DNA of 64,000 nucleotides from NCBI GenBank assembly GCA_963825625.1, contig CAWGUF010000012.1:124001-188000 (forward strand), written 5' to 3'. This document shows positions 23,269-31,252 of this stretch, piece after piece (position 1 is the first letter of the stretch; every line of letters begins with the position of its first letter). The DNA comes from CAMDPA01 sp963825625 (GTDB lineage Bacteria > Pseudomonadota > Alphaproteobacteria > Rhizobiales > Hyphomicrobiaceae). The notes under the pieces were generated by a model, which was not told the origin of the DNA, searched no databases, and saw nothing but the letters and a program-made list of their open reading frames with translations. Both the position numbers and the translations under genes were made by a program.

Positions 23269-24556
23269 ATGCTGAGGAAAGAGCAGAATGATCTGTTGAC
23301 CCAGACCGGGCCGGCGACACCGATGGGCAGCCTGTTCCGGAGCTACTGGATGCCTGCGCTGCTGGCCGAGGAACTGCCGGAGAACGACTGCCCGCCGGTG
23401 CGGGTCAAGCTGCTGTCCGAGCGTCTGCTTGCCGTGCGCGACATCAGAAGGCCGCTATGGGCTGATCGACGAGTTCTGCCCGCATCGTGGCGCCTCGCTC
23501 TGGTTCGGGCGGGTCGAGGAATGCGGAGTCCGCTGCCCATACCATGGTTGGAAGTTCGACGTCGAAGGCAACTGCCTCGATGTGCCGTCCGAGCCGGCGG
23601 AATCCGGCTTCGCCAACAAGATCAAGCTGACATCCTATCCGCTGGTGAAGCGCGGCGACATCCTGTGGACCTATATGGGCCCGCCTGAGCTCCAGCCGCC
23701 GTTGCCGGAGTGGGAGTTCGCGACGGTGCCGTCCGAGCAGACGTTCACCTCCAAGCGCCTGCAGGAGTGCAATTGGCTGCAGGCGATGGAAGGAGGCATC
23801 GATTCCAGCCATGTCTCCTGGCTGCATCGCGGCAACGTCGTCTCCGATCCGCTGTTCAAGGGCGCCGGCGGCAACAAATACAACTTTGCCGATCTGGCGC
23901 CGGTGTTCGAGGTCGCGGAAGCGCCCGGCGGGTTGTTCATCGGCGCGCGCCGCAATGCAGAGGATGACCAGTATTACTGGCGCATAACGCCGTGGGTGAT
24001 GCCGAGCTACACCGCCGTCGCCCCGCGCGGCGACCATCCGATGCACGGCCACTTCTGGATTCCGATCGACGACGAGAGCTGCTGGGCCTGGAGCTATGAC
24101 TACCACCCCACGCGCGCACTGACCGCCGCTGAGCGGCAGGCCATGAAGGATGGCTTTGGCATCCACTCCAAGTACGTGCCGGGCACCTATCGGCCGCTCG
24201 CCAACAAGGACAACGATTACCTTATGGACCGTGCAGCGCAGCGCGCCGGCACCCAGTACAGCGGCATCGAAGGAATCGCCATCCAGGATGCCTCGTTGCA
24301 GGAGAGCATGGGCCCCATCGTTGACCGCACGAAGGAGAATCTGGTCGGTTGCGACAACGGTATCATCATGGCGCGCCACCGCCTGATGCGAGCGGCACGT
24401 GCGCTGGCCGAGAAAGGCGAGTTGCCGCCCGGGCGCGACGCGGAACATCAGAAGATCAGATCCGCGGCTGTGCTGCTGCCGCGCGACGTGCCATTCAGTG
24501 ACGGTGCCAAGGAGGCGCTGAAGGCCGCTAAAGGCAAGGCGCAGGCCACGGTCTGA
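23269..24556 (+). CDS. Rieske non-haem iron oxygenase, phthalate 4,5-dioxygenase-like alpha subunit (one frameshift)
   Basis: This is the large subunit of a ring-hydroxylating or O-demethylating oxygenase. The Rieske [2Fe-2S] ligands are CPHRG and CPYHGW. The mononuclear iron motif is in EGGIDSSHVSWLHRG. The first 58 or so residues (MLRKEQNDLLTQTGPATPMG... to LLAVRD) are in one frame. The rest, from EGRYGLIDEFCPH on, is in another; the shift lies at about 23441-23449. The repaired length of about 428 residues fits phthalate 4,5-dioxygenase-type oxygenases. The reductase partner is not adjacent; candidates are the ferredoxin/reductase genes at 47-48.5 kb. GGGAGAG precedes the ATG. Confidence 0.83.
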
Positions 24557-24669
24557 CACCCACCTCCCTGAGACTGGTTCGGTGAGCGGGGTCGCCGACC
24601 AGGCGTTGGTCCTGGCTGTCGCGTGCAGCGCGGCCGGGACCGATGCGATTTTGCGCAGGAGGGCGCCAC

Positions 24670-25032
24670 ATGCGGGCAATCATCATCTCGGTCGCGGTCG
24701 CTTGCGCCGTCTCGACGACACTCTTTGCGGCCTCACGTATCGAGGCGGCGGATCAGGTGGCAGCAGGCAGACAACTCGTTCAGGACAATTGTGGACCCTG
24801 CCATGCGACGGGCCGCAACGATGTCAGCCCGCATCCGCGCGTCCGCCCGCTGCGCTCGATTGCTGCGGCGGGACCCAATGCAATGCTGGAAGCGCTGCGA
24901 CGCACCGGCATTGTCGCCGGACACGACGAGATGCCGGAGTTCGAATTCACCGATGCGCAAGCGACTGCGCTGCTGACTTACCTGGATAGCCTCGTGCAGC
25001 CGCCACACCCGGGCAAAGGCAACGCCAACTGA
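24670..25032 (+). CDS. Small periplasmic c-type cytochrome
   Basis: A 120-residue monohaem cytochrome c. It has an N-terminal signal peptide (MRAIIISVAVACAVSTTLFA), a haem site CGPCH in DNCGPCHATG, and a probable axial methionine in GHDEMPEFEF. It resembles the cytochrome at 26383-26733 (same CHATG and DMPEF/EMPEF blocks), so the two are paralogues. The ATG at 24670 follows an AGGAGGGCG ribosome-binding site. It lies 113 bp after the Rieske oxygenase gene on the same strand and may be co-transcribed with it, which would be unusual because Rieske oxygenases normally take electrons from ferredoxins. Confidence 0.83.
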   Translation: MRAIIISVAVACAVSTTLFAASRIEAADQVAAGRQLVQDNCGPCHATGRNDVSPHPRVRPLRSIAAAGPNAMLEALRRTGIVAGHDEMPEFEFTDAQATALLTYLDSLVQPPHPGKGNAN

Positions 25033-25073
25033 CTGGCCGCCCGAATTGCCGGCCGCCCCGTTGCGGCGTGCGG

Positions 25074-25658
25074 CTACTTGCGCCCGTCCGCGGGTTCACT
25101 CGCCGACGTGAACCCCGCCCGCATGTAGGCGATGACTTGCCAGATTTCCTTGTCCGTCAGCTTGCCCTTGAACGCCGGCATGCCAGAGCTGAATTGCTCG
25201 CCACCATCGGCGATCGCCCACAGCAGATACTCGTCGACGGAGATCGGTCGACTGATCATGAAGGCAAGCAGCGCCGGCGACGGTGCCAGTGAGTTGCCGG
25301 CAGTGCCACCGCCCATGCCGTCTTTCCCGTGACATGAGGCACAATTCTTCTGGAACAGATCGTTGCCGGCGCTGATATCGGCCGGCTCTGGTTTCAGCGG
25401 CGAGCGGACGCCGGCGTAGTCTTTCGGCAGGCCGTAGTTCATGTAGGTCGAATGTCTGAGCATGCGCACCTGCATGCTCTTGGACATGCGTCCTGGCCCC
25501 CACAGCTCACGCATCATCCATTCCGGTTGCCAATAGTCGAAATTCCGCCGTCCATCCGGACCGGAGCCGGGGCTGCCGCCTTGCGCCCACGCACCGGCCG
25601 CAACAACGACGAGCGCTCCCGACAGCGCCGCGACCAGCATTGAGATTTTGAGCCTCAT
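25074..25658 (-). CDS. c-type cytochrome with long N-terminal extension
   Basis: A 194-residue secreted cytochrome c with signal peptide (MRLKISMLVAALSGALVVVAAGAWA). It has an unusual region of about 75 residues rich in Met, Trp and Arg (QPEWMMRELWGPGRM), then a cytochrome domain with haem site NCASCHGKDG. A probable distal methionine is in SSGMPAFKGKLTD. The C-terminal part, LTDKEIWQVIAYMRAG, is typical of class I cytochromes. The role of the extension is unknown; it could bind a partner enzyme. The gene converges on the preceding cytochrome gene and is read in the same direction as the HicA-like and two further cytochrome genes. Confidence 0.83.
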   Translation of the reverse strand: MRLKISMLVAALSGALVVVAAGAWAQGGSPGSGPDGRRNFDYWQPEWMMRELWGPGRMSKSMQVRMLRHSTYMNYGLPKDYAGVRSPLKPEPADISAGNDLFQKNCASCHGKDGMGGGTAGNSLAPSPALLAFMISRPISVDEYLLWAIADGGEQFSSGMPAFKGKLTDKEIWQVIAYMRAGFTSASEPADGRK

Positions 25659-25680
25659 GTTGTCCTCCCGCCCCCGGCGC

Positions 25681-25944
25681 TCAGATCGGAAAGTTTACAG
25701 GGTCGATGCCGCAGGTCTGGAGAAACTTTCTGATCTGCGCGACCTCGTCCTTGGGCAGGCTGTGGTGCGCGTGCGTGAAAGCCGCAGAGTGCCCGTTCAG
25801 CTTTACGCCAAAACGATTGCCGGATTTGTTCTCGATCTCGCCGCCCAGCTCTTCCAACACATGCAGCACTTCCTTGACGTCGATATTGGCGCTCACTGGA
25901 TGGTCGAACAGCGCGTGCAGCACTTTGCGATGGCGGTGATTCAT
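25681..25944 (-). CDS. HicA-like small protein (orphan)
   Basis: An 87-residue protein resembling the HicA mRNA-interferase fold (a dsRNA-binding-like domain): MNHRHRKVLHALFDHP, then VLEELGGEIENKSGNRFGV, and FTHAHHSLPKDEVAQIRKFL. HicA toxins use a conserved histidine in the middle strand; here the histidine-rich THAHH segment may replace it. No HicB antitoxin gene is adjacent, and it is flanked on both sides by cytochrome c genes. It may therefore be a domesticated or non-toxic relative. A strong AAGGAGAG ribosome-binding site precedes the ATG. Confidence 0.65.
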   Translation of the reverse strand: MNHRHRKVLHALFDHPVSANIDVKEVLHVLEELGGEIENKSGNRFGVKLNGHSAAFTHAHHSLPKDEVAQIRKFLQTCGIDPVNFPI

Positions 25945-26021
25945 CGGTCCCTCTCTCCTTCAGGCTTCTATGTGCGTAGTCGGACTCTCGTTCAGTGCGC
26001 CAAACCCCACCTTGTCGGCGA

Positions 26022-26357
26022 TCATGGTGAGCTCTTCTTCAGGCTCAGGATGTAGGCGATGAGGTCGTCCTGGTCGGCCGGAGCAACAATGATGTTGGGC
26101 ATCAACGGATGCGGTGTACGGAACCAGACTGTAAGCGCGATGCGCGTCATCCCCGGCGTGTTAGCCACCTGTTCGAAAGCAGGCCCACGCGGCACCAGCG
26201 GCGCCTTCTGATCACCACCAACGGAGTGGCATTCACCACAGTGTTGCTTTGCGTAATCGAGCCCCCGTGCCGAATCGCCGATCTCCTGCGCGGCCGCAGT
26301 CACAGGGAACGAGAACAGGGCGGCCAGGATCATGGTCGCTGGTCTCAGGCGCATCAT
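26022..26357 (-). CDS. Small periplasmic c-type cytochrome
   Basis: A 111-residue class I cytochrome with signal peptide (MMRLRPATMILAALFSFPVTAAA), haem site HCGECHSVGG, and probable axial methionine in PHPLMPNIIV. The C-terminus, DQDDLIAYILSLKK, is the usual final helix. The double ATG at 26357/26354 is preceded by GGAGGG. It lies 25 bp downstream of another cytochrome gene on the same strand, so the two form an operon that probably continues into the HicA-like and 194-residue cytochrome genes. Confidence 0.85.
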   Translation of the reverse strand: MMRLRPATMILAALFSFPVTAAAQEIGDSARGLDYAKQHCGECHSVGGDQKAPLVPRGPAFEQVANTPGMTRIALTVWFRTPHPLMPNIIVAPADQDDLIAYILSLKKSSP

Positions 26358-26382
26358 CCCGTCCCTCCTTTGCTCGGCGCGC

Positions 26383-26733
26383 TCATTGTTTGGCGGCCTC
26401 TGAAATTGAACCGAGATAGGCCAGGATTGAATCGATCTGTTCGGGATCGAAAACAAATTCCGGCATGTCGTTGTGCCCCGTGGTGATGCCCTCCGCCAAT
26501 GCTTCCGCGAGGAAGTGCAACGGGTATTTCTTGGCGAGGCTGCGCAGCGGCGGCGCTTTCGGGTCTCTGCTTGCGTCGCTCCGCCCCGTGGCATGGCAGC
26601 GTGCACAGTTCTGCTGCACGATTTTGCTGCCCCGGCTGATCTCGGCCTCATCTGCCAACGCGGCCGTATTTACCGGAGCCAACAGCTGCTGGGCGGCAAG
26701 CAGCGAGATAACGGGAAGAAGACGATGGCGCAT
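26383..26733 (-). CDS. Small periplasmic c-type cytochrome
   Basis: A 116-residue class I cytochrome with signal peptide (MRHRLLPVISLLAAQQLLAP), haem site NCARCHATG, and probable axial methionine in TGHNDMPEFVF. It is a paralogue of the protein at 24670-25032. It is the first gene of a minus-strand series of cytochromes. A TTGACCGGCATCAA dyad (one mismatch from the FNR/FixK consensus) is centred about 61 bp before its start. Confidence 0.85.
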   Translation of the reverse strand: MRHRLLPVISLLAAQQLLAPVNTAALADEAEISRGSKIVQQNCARCHATGRSDASRDPKAPPLRSLAKKYPLHFLAEALAEGITTGHNDMPEFVFDPEQIDSILAYLGSISEAAKQ

Positions 26734-26787
26734 GCGGGCTCCCGACCTTGTCGGGCACCAACGTCTACGAGAGTGCCGTGTGTCGCT

Positions 26788-26801
26788 TTGACCGGCATCA
26801 A
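26788..26801. promoter_or_regulatory. Imperfect FNR/FixK-type box upstream of the cytochrome operon
   Basis: TTGACCGGCATCAA differs at one position from TTGAT-N4-ATCAA. It is centred about 61 bp before the cytochrome start codon at 26733, a suitable place for an activator site. Support comes from the perfect boxes at 23.1 kb in the same region. Confidence 0.5.
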
Positions 26802-26813
26802 CCTGGTGGCGCG

Positions 26814-26890
26814 CTAGTGTTCCGGTTCTGACATTTGATTCCCGGTTCCGCACCATTGAGAGCAAATGTCAGAACCATAAGGAGCACTAG
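26814..26890. repeat. CTAG-ended palindromic element, first unit
   Basis: A long imperfect palindrome begins with CTAGTGTTCCGGTTCTGACA and ends with TGTCAGAACC...CACTAG. Its arms are at 26814-26837 and 26863-26890. Both ends carry CTAG. It lies tandem to a second palindrome with different arms but the same CTAGTG/CACTAG ends. Confidence 0.75.
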
Positions 26891-26903
26891 CAAGATTATG
26901 TTT

Positions 26904-26982
26904 CTAGTGTAGCTTTTGCACCTGACGTTTGGTCTCGAGGCGAGCGCCAAGCGGGTACCAAACGTCAGGTGCGCTACACTAG
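26904..26982. repeat. CTAG-ended palindromic element (family B), complete copy
   Basis: Arms CTAGTGTAGC-TTTT-GCACCTGACGTTTGG (from 26904) and the reverse complement ending CGCTACACTAG at 26982 enclose a short loop. Related decayed halves occur at 41407-41429 and from 44912. The element looks like a non-coding mobile or REP-type palindrome family. Confidence 0.8.
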
Positions 26983-27083
26983 CCCACCAACCCTCGGCGA
27001 GCCATCTCTGGGCGCGCCAGTTGCCCGCGCAATCGCTTTCAAGTCGCGCGAACACGTCGCGCCAACACGCTTCTCCGTTCACG

Positions 27084-27824
27084 TCACATTGGCGGGACAG
27101 CCAAGACGCGGCGGCGATCTGGGATGTAGCGGGCGCCCTCGTCGATGCGCCGGGCATACCCTGTCGAGCCGCCGCTGGCCAGGATCTTGGCCTGCTCGAT
27201 CCAGCCTTCACGTTCGATCCGTCCCGGCAGACCCAATGCGCCGTTGATGCGATGCAGGTCGCGCGCGTCCCACTCCGCCATCTGCTGGTAGCGCGTAATG
27301 CCCATATCGTTCAGTTTTCGCTCGATCATGGTGCCAATGCAACGGATTCGCTTGAGGTCATCCGCCGCTTCTGCGGAGCCAATCGGCCGCCTCGCTGCCG
27401 CCCGCGCCACCGCCAGCGACATGAGGCTCGCCTCGCTTTCCGCGACCGGCCGGCGCTGGGCGGGATCGATGCCTTCCGGTCGCAACGGGCCGGGCCGTTG
27501 GGCCTGGACCAGGCGCGGCAATGGTTCCCCCCAGGACTGCGGTCGCATCATCCGCGCGGGGACAGGCGGCGGCCCGGACGGTGCAGTTCCGCGCCCGGTC
27601 GTCCTCTGTGGTATTGCCACTGCGTTTCTCGCCGAGCGCCGGCGCACGGCGGATTTCTGGTAGGCGAGCGCCCTCAGACGTTTCTCGTCGACTGCCTCCA
27701 GATATTTGAGAATCGAGACGACGACGGCTAGCAGCAAAAGCGTCGCCAGCCATCCCAGCGGCAGCAGCCAACCCGAGGTCCTCAGCGCCAGGACATCTTC
27801 GATTATTGGTGAAAGGTCGGGCAT
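27084..27824 (-). CDS. Membrane-anchored protein with C-terminal helix-hairpin-helix-like domain, paralogue 1
   Basis: A 246-residue protein. One transmembrane helix lies near the N-terminus (WLLPLGWLATLLLLAVVVSI). A basic, proline-rich linker of about 120 residues follows. Then comes a domain of about 60 residues beginning DDLKRIRCIGTMIERKLNDM and running through GRIEREGWIEQAKILA. That domain resembles the helix-hairpin-helix module found at the end of some NuoE, L21-like and cell-envelope proteins of alphaproteobacteria, where it follows the pattern DLKRI-x-GIG. The neighbouring gene encodes a paralogue with the same layout. The function is not known; a nucleic-acid or protein interaction at the membrane is possible. 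Confidence 0.65.
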   Translation of the reverse strand: MPDLSPIIEDVLALRTSGWLLPLGWLATLLLLAVVVSILKYLEAVDEKRLRALAYQKSAVRRRSARNAVAIPQRTTGRGTAPSGPPPVPARMMRPQSWGEPLPRLVQAQRPGPLRPEGIDPAQRRPVAESEASLMSLAVARAAARRPIGSAEAADDLKRIRCIGTMIERKLNDMGITRYQQMAEWDARDLHRINGALGLPGRIEREGWIEQAKILASGGSTGYARRIDEGARYIPDRRRVLAVPPM

Positions 27825-27942
27825 CCACTACTCGTTCGCACACTTGTCTGCCGGTACGCGGCCCCAGGGCAGCATGCCAATATGACCGCAACGAGGACAA
27901 CTTTACACTGCCAATCCATATTTACCCTAGCATTGATTGCCG

Positions 27943-28668
27943 TCACACGACCTCGCCGCGATCATACTTGAGAGAGAAGCTCGTGGCCCCACGACCGGCC
28001 AGCGCCCGGGCCTGATCCACCCAGCGCTCTTTGATGATGCGTCGTCCGAGACCAAGTGCTCTCGCGATGCGCTCGATCTCCTGCGGTCCCCAGCGCGCGA
28101 TCTGCTCGTAACGTAGGATGCCCTCCGCGTTGAGAGCGTCTTCGACGAGGACACCGACGCCCCGGATTCGTTTCAGGTCCTCTTTGCTGCGACGCGCAAC
28201 CTTGGACTGGCCAAGTGCTGAAGCCGCCGCCGCAGCCGCGGACAGTGACCGAGCCGTGCGCGCGGAAAATGCGTGGCCGGACTGCTGCGGCTTGGCCGAG
28301 GCCGCCCTGGATAGGGCTGCCCCGTTCCGCCGGGTGCGCTCAAGCGCTGATGCCGCCGCCGCTGCTGCTGCGAGCGAGGCCGCGGTGTGGGATGCCATGC
28401 CGCCATCCCGAACCGCACCATGCACGGGCCTGGCCGATGGCAAGGGCAGATGCGCACCTTGTGTGTTTTCCCGCAGGCCGCGCGAAAAGGCGCCGGGACG
28501 CGCGTAGAATGCAGGCGACGTGCGCCTCAGCTCGCGGATCTGTTGCGCCCTGAGCTTGAGGATCACCGCCAGTGCTGTGGCAATGGTAAACATCCAGCAG
28601 ATCGCCATGAACCAGTCCCAGGCGTCCTCGCCTGCGATCGGCACCAGGGCATCGACTAATTCCTGCAT
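27943..28668 (-). CDS. Membrane-anchored protein with C-terminal helix-hairpin-helix-like domain, paralogue 2
   Basis: A 241-residue protein with a transmembrane helix near the N-terminus (WFMAICWMFTIATALAVILKL). It has a long Ala/Ser-rich linker containing two similar blocks (TAASLAAAAAAASALERTRR and ARSLSAAAAAASALGQSK). A C-terminal EDLKRIRGVGVLVEDALNAE domain ends with KERWVDQARALAGRG. It shares its layout and C-terminal domain with the next gene downstream on the same strand, 118 bp away, so the two arose by tandem duplication. The internal Ala-rich duplication is specific to this copy. The start at 28668 excludes an unlikely 11-residue extension. Confidence 0.65.
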   Translation of the reverse strand: MQELVDALVPIAGEDAWDWFMAICWMFTIATALAVILKLRAQQIRELRRTSPAFYARPGAFSRGLRENTQGAHLPLPSARPVHGAVRDGGMASHTAASLAAAAAAASALERTRRNGAALSRAASAKPQQSGHAFSARTARSLSAAAAAASALGQSKVARRSKEDLKRIRGVGVLVEDALNAEGILRYEQIARWGPQEIERIARALGLGRRIIKERWVDQARALAGRGATSFSLKYDRGEVV

Positions 28669-28787
28669 GGCGCAACGATAAGCCAGATGAGCAGCGGTCA
28701 ATTGCCGGGCGGTTTCACCACCGAACCCCGTATCGCGACACTACCAGCGATTGCCGCGGATTTCGAGCCCCGCCGGCCAGGGCGCCA

Positions 28788-30536
28788 CTAGCTGACCTCT
28801 CCGCCGTCCGCCCGCGGGGCCACGACCTTAGGTGCGCTGTGCGCTGCCGGCGCCGCCAGCGAGGCCTTCTCATCCTCGCGAAATCGGTTCGTGATCGGAT
28901 AGCGTCTGTCGCGTCCGAAGCTGCGCGAGGAGATCTTCACACCCGGTGCCGCCTGGCGTCGCTTGTACTCGGCAATATAGAGCAGGCGCTCCACCCGCTT
29001 CACCGTGTCGACGGGATGTCCGCGCGCGATGATGTCCGCCAGCGGCATCTCATGCTCGACGAGACAGTTGAGGATGTCGTCGAGTACCTCATAGGGCGGC
29101 AGCGAGTCCTGGTCGGTCTGGTTCTCCTTCAGCTCCGCCGACGGCGCCTTTGTGATGATGCGTTCCGGGATCACGATGCCGCCAGGGCCTTTTGCGCCCG
29201 CCGGCACATGCGCGTTGCGCCAGCGCGCGCAGGCATAGACGCGCATCTTGTAGAGATCCTTGATCGGATTGAAGCCCCCGTTCATGTCGCCGTACAGCGT
29301 CGCATAGCCGACCGACATCTCGCTCTTGTTCCCGGTCGTCAGCACCATCGAGCCGAACTTGTTGGAGATCGCCATCAGGATGGTGCCGCGGCTGCGGCTC
29401 TGCAGGTTCTCCTCGGTGGTATCGGCCTTGGTGCCGGCGAACATCGGTTGCAGCGTCTTCAGGAACCCTTCGACAGGATCTGCGATTGGCACCGTGTCGT
29501 AGCGCACGCCGAGTGCCTGGGCGCAGGCAGCCGCATCCTCCAGGCTGTGGCCGGAGGTATAGCGGTACGGCAGCATCACGCAGTGCACCCGTTCCGGCCC
29601 CAGCGCATCCACGGCAATGGCAGCAACCAGCGCCGAATCGATGCCGCCCGACAACCCGAGCACGACGCCGGGAAAGCCGTTCTTGTCGACATAGTCGCGC
29701 GTCCCCAGCATGCAGGCGTGATAGGCGGCGGCATCACCCTCGGCCAGTACGGCCTTCTCCCCATCTTCGCAGCGCCAGCCGTCCGCACCTTTCACCCATT
29801 GCGTGACCGCCATGGCTTCCTCCCACGCCGGCAACTGCAGCGCGAGCGAGCGATCGGCATTGAGAACGAATGATGCGCCATCGAATACGAGTTCATCCTG
29901 CCCGCCGACCTGATTGACGTAGGCCATCGGCAGTTCGCTTTCCGTAACGCGCGCCACCGCTACGTTCATGCGCACATCCGGTTTCGTGATATCGAACGGC
30001 GAGCCGTTGACGACGACCAGCAGCTCTGCCCCGCATTCCGCCAGGCATTCCACGACCTCGTCCTTCCAGATGTCCTCGCAAATCGGCACACCCAGACGCA
30101 GACCGCGGAAGTTGATCGGGGACGGCAGGGCACCGGCATCGAACACGCGCTTCTCGTCGAAGACGCCGTAGTTCGGAAGATCGACCTTCCAGCGCACCGC
30201 CTCGATCCGGCCGCCGTCGATCAGCACCACCGCGTTGTAGAGTTTTCCCTCCTCCGGCCACAGCGTGCCGACCAGCATCGCCGGCCCTTCCCCGAGTTCA
30301 GCCGCCAGCGCCTCCGTGGCCGCGCGCACGGCTAGCGCGAACGCAGGTTTTCGCACCAGGTCCTCGGGCGGATAGCCGGCGATGAACAGCTCCGGCAGCG
30401 CCACGAGATCGGCTCCCCTGGCCCTGGCCTCGGCGTGGATGGCCTTGGCCTTGGCGACGTTGCCGGCGATATCGCCGACGATCGGGTTGGCCTGGGCCAA
30501 CGCCAGCTTGAAACGGTCTGTGATAGGTTTGCTCAT
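28788..30536 (-). CDS. nadE: Glutamine-dependent NAD+ synthetase NadE
   Basis: This 582-residue two-domain enzyme makes NAD+ from nicotinic acid adenine dinucleotide using glutamine-derived ammonia. The N-terminal nitrilase-type glutaminase has the Glu-Lys-Cys triad: ALPELFIAGYPPEDL (Glu49), VRWKVDLPNYGVFDE (Lys117) and GVPICEDIWKDE (Cys153). The synthetase P-loop LGLSGGIDSALV spans residues 293-304. Downstream, LTTGNKSEMSVGYATLYGD is characteristic. The length matches the glutamine-dependent family. It is a housekeeping gene standing alone on the minus strand. Confidence 0.95.
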   Translation of the reverse strand: MSKPITDRFKLALAQANPIVGDIAGNVAKAKAIHAEARARGADLVALPELFIAGYPPEDLVRKPAFALAVRAATEALAAELGEGPAMLVGTLWPEEGKLYNAVVLIDGGRIEAVRWKVDLPNYGVFDEKRVFDAGALPSPINFRGLRLGVPICEDIWKDEVVECLAECGAELLVVVNGSPFDITKPDVRMNVAVARVTESELPMAYVNQVGGQDELVFDGASFVLNADRSLALQLPAWEEAMAVTQWVKGADGWRCEDGEKAVLAEGDAAAYHACMLGTRDYVDKNGFPGVVLGLSGGIDSALVAAIAVDALGPERVHCVMLPYRYTSGHSLEDAAACAQALGVRYDTVPIADPVEGFLKTLQPMFAGTKADTTEENLQSRSRGTILMAISNKFGSMVLTTGNKSEMSVGYATLYGDMNGGFNPIKDLYKMRVYACARWRNAHVPAGAKGPGGIVIPERIITKAPSAELKENQTDQDSLPPYEVLDDILNCLVEHEMPLADIIARGHPVDTVKRVERLLYIAEYKRRQAAPGVKISSRSFGRDRRYPITNRFREDEKASLAAPAAHSAPKVVAPRADGGEVS

Positions 30537-30682
30537 GGCGTGAGATTATTGCGCGGTGGGCCGGTCCGCAATGTGGCGCGTCGCGCTTCCAGTCCGGGTC
30601 GCGGCTATCCGCACCAGCTTATTGAGCCGGGCGTGCTGTTTCGGCTATCGTGATGTCCAGCATTGACCATAGGAGAAACGCG

Positions 30683-31210
30683 ATGGCCTATACGCTCGAC
30701 GAATTCTGCACCGATTGCCGCAAGGCACTGCAGTCCGGCCAGCCGATCGAGGCGGCTGTCGATACGATTGCCGATCACCTCACCAAGCTGCTGGTCAACA
30801 AGGAATTTGTGGACGCGACGTTCAAACCGGAGGACGATTTTACCAAGAAGGTGCTCTACCACGACCCCGATCTCGACTTTTACGTGCTGGCCCACGTGCA
30901 CCAGGGACCGAAGGAAGGCCCGCCGCACAGCCACGGGGCGTCCTGGGCGGTCTACGGCACCGCGATGGGCCTGACCGGGATGAAGGATTGGCAGCGGCTG
31001 AATCCGGTGGGCGAGGAAGGCGCGGTGTTGCGCATGTCCGACAAGTACGATCTGGGCGTCGGCCAGTCCCACGGCTACGGTCCGCACCAGATCCATTCGA
31101 CCTGGCACCCGGCCAAGGCCTGGGTGGTCCGCGTCGCCGGCACCAACCTCGACGTGATCCCGCGCTACCGCTTCAAGCGCGACCGCGACCGCATTCAGGA
31201 AGCGGCATAA
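30683..31210 (+). CDS. Cupin-fold protein (cysteine dioxygenase-like)
   Basis: A 175-residue protein with cupin-type metal motifs: VLAHVHQGPKEGPPHSHGASW, and later GPHQIHSTWHPAKAWVVRV. The spaced histidines suggest an iron- or other metal-binding beta-barrel as in cysteine dioxygenase and related thiol dioxygenases. The arrangement is not exact enough to name a substrate. The first 60 residues are helical and contain two cysteines (EFCTDCRK). The ATG at 30683 is supported by TAGGAGAAA. It is divergent from nadE and convergent with the NAGPA-domain gene. Confidence 0.7.
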   Translation: MAYTLDEFCTDCRKALQSGQPIEAAVDTIADHLTKLLVNKEFVDATFKPEDDFTKKVLYHDPDLDFYVLAHVHQGPKEGPPHSHGASWAVYGTAMGLTGMKDWQRLNPVGEEGAVLRMSDKYDLGVGQSHGYGPHQIHSTWHPAKAWVVRVAGTNLDVIPRYRFKRDRDRIQEAA

Positions 31211-31252
31211 CCAGCGGCTGGCGGCGGATCACGCGCCGCCGTCAGCGCCCCA

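Noticed and set aside
22664..23320. A longer reading of the second ligA that extends upstream past 23005.
   Set aside because: The extension would cross the divergent promoter region with two regulatory boxes and overlap the Rieske gene, and a strong ribosome-binding site marks the ATG at 23005.
26022..26651. A longer reading of the cytochrome gene starting at 26651.
   Set aside because: It would overlap another cytochrome gene in a different frame. The signal peptide and ribosome-binding site place the start at 26357.
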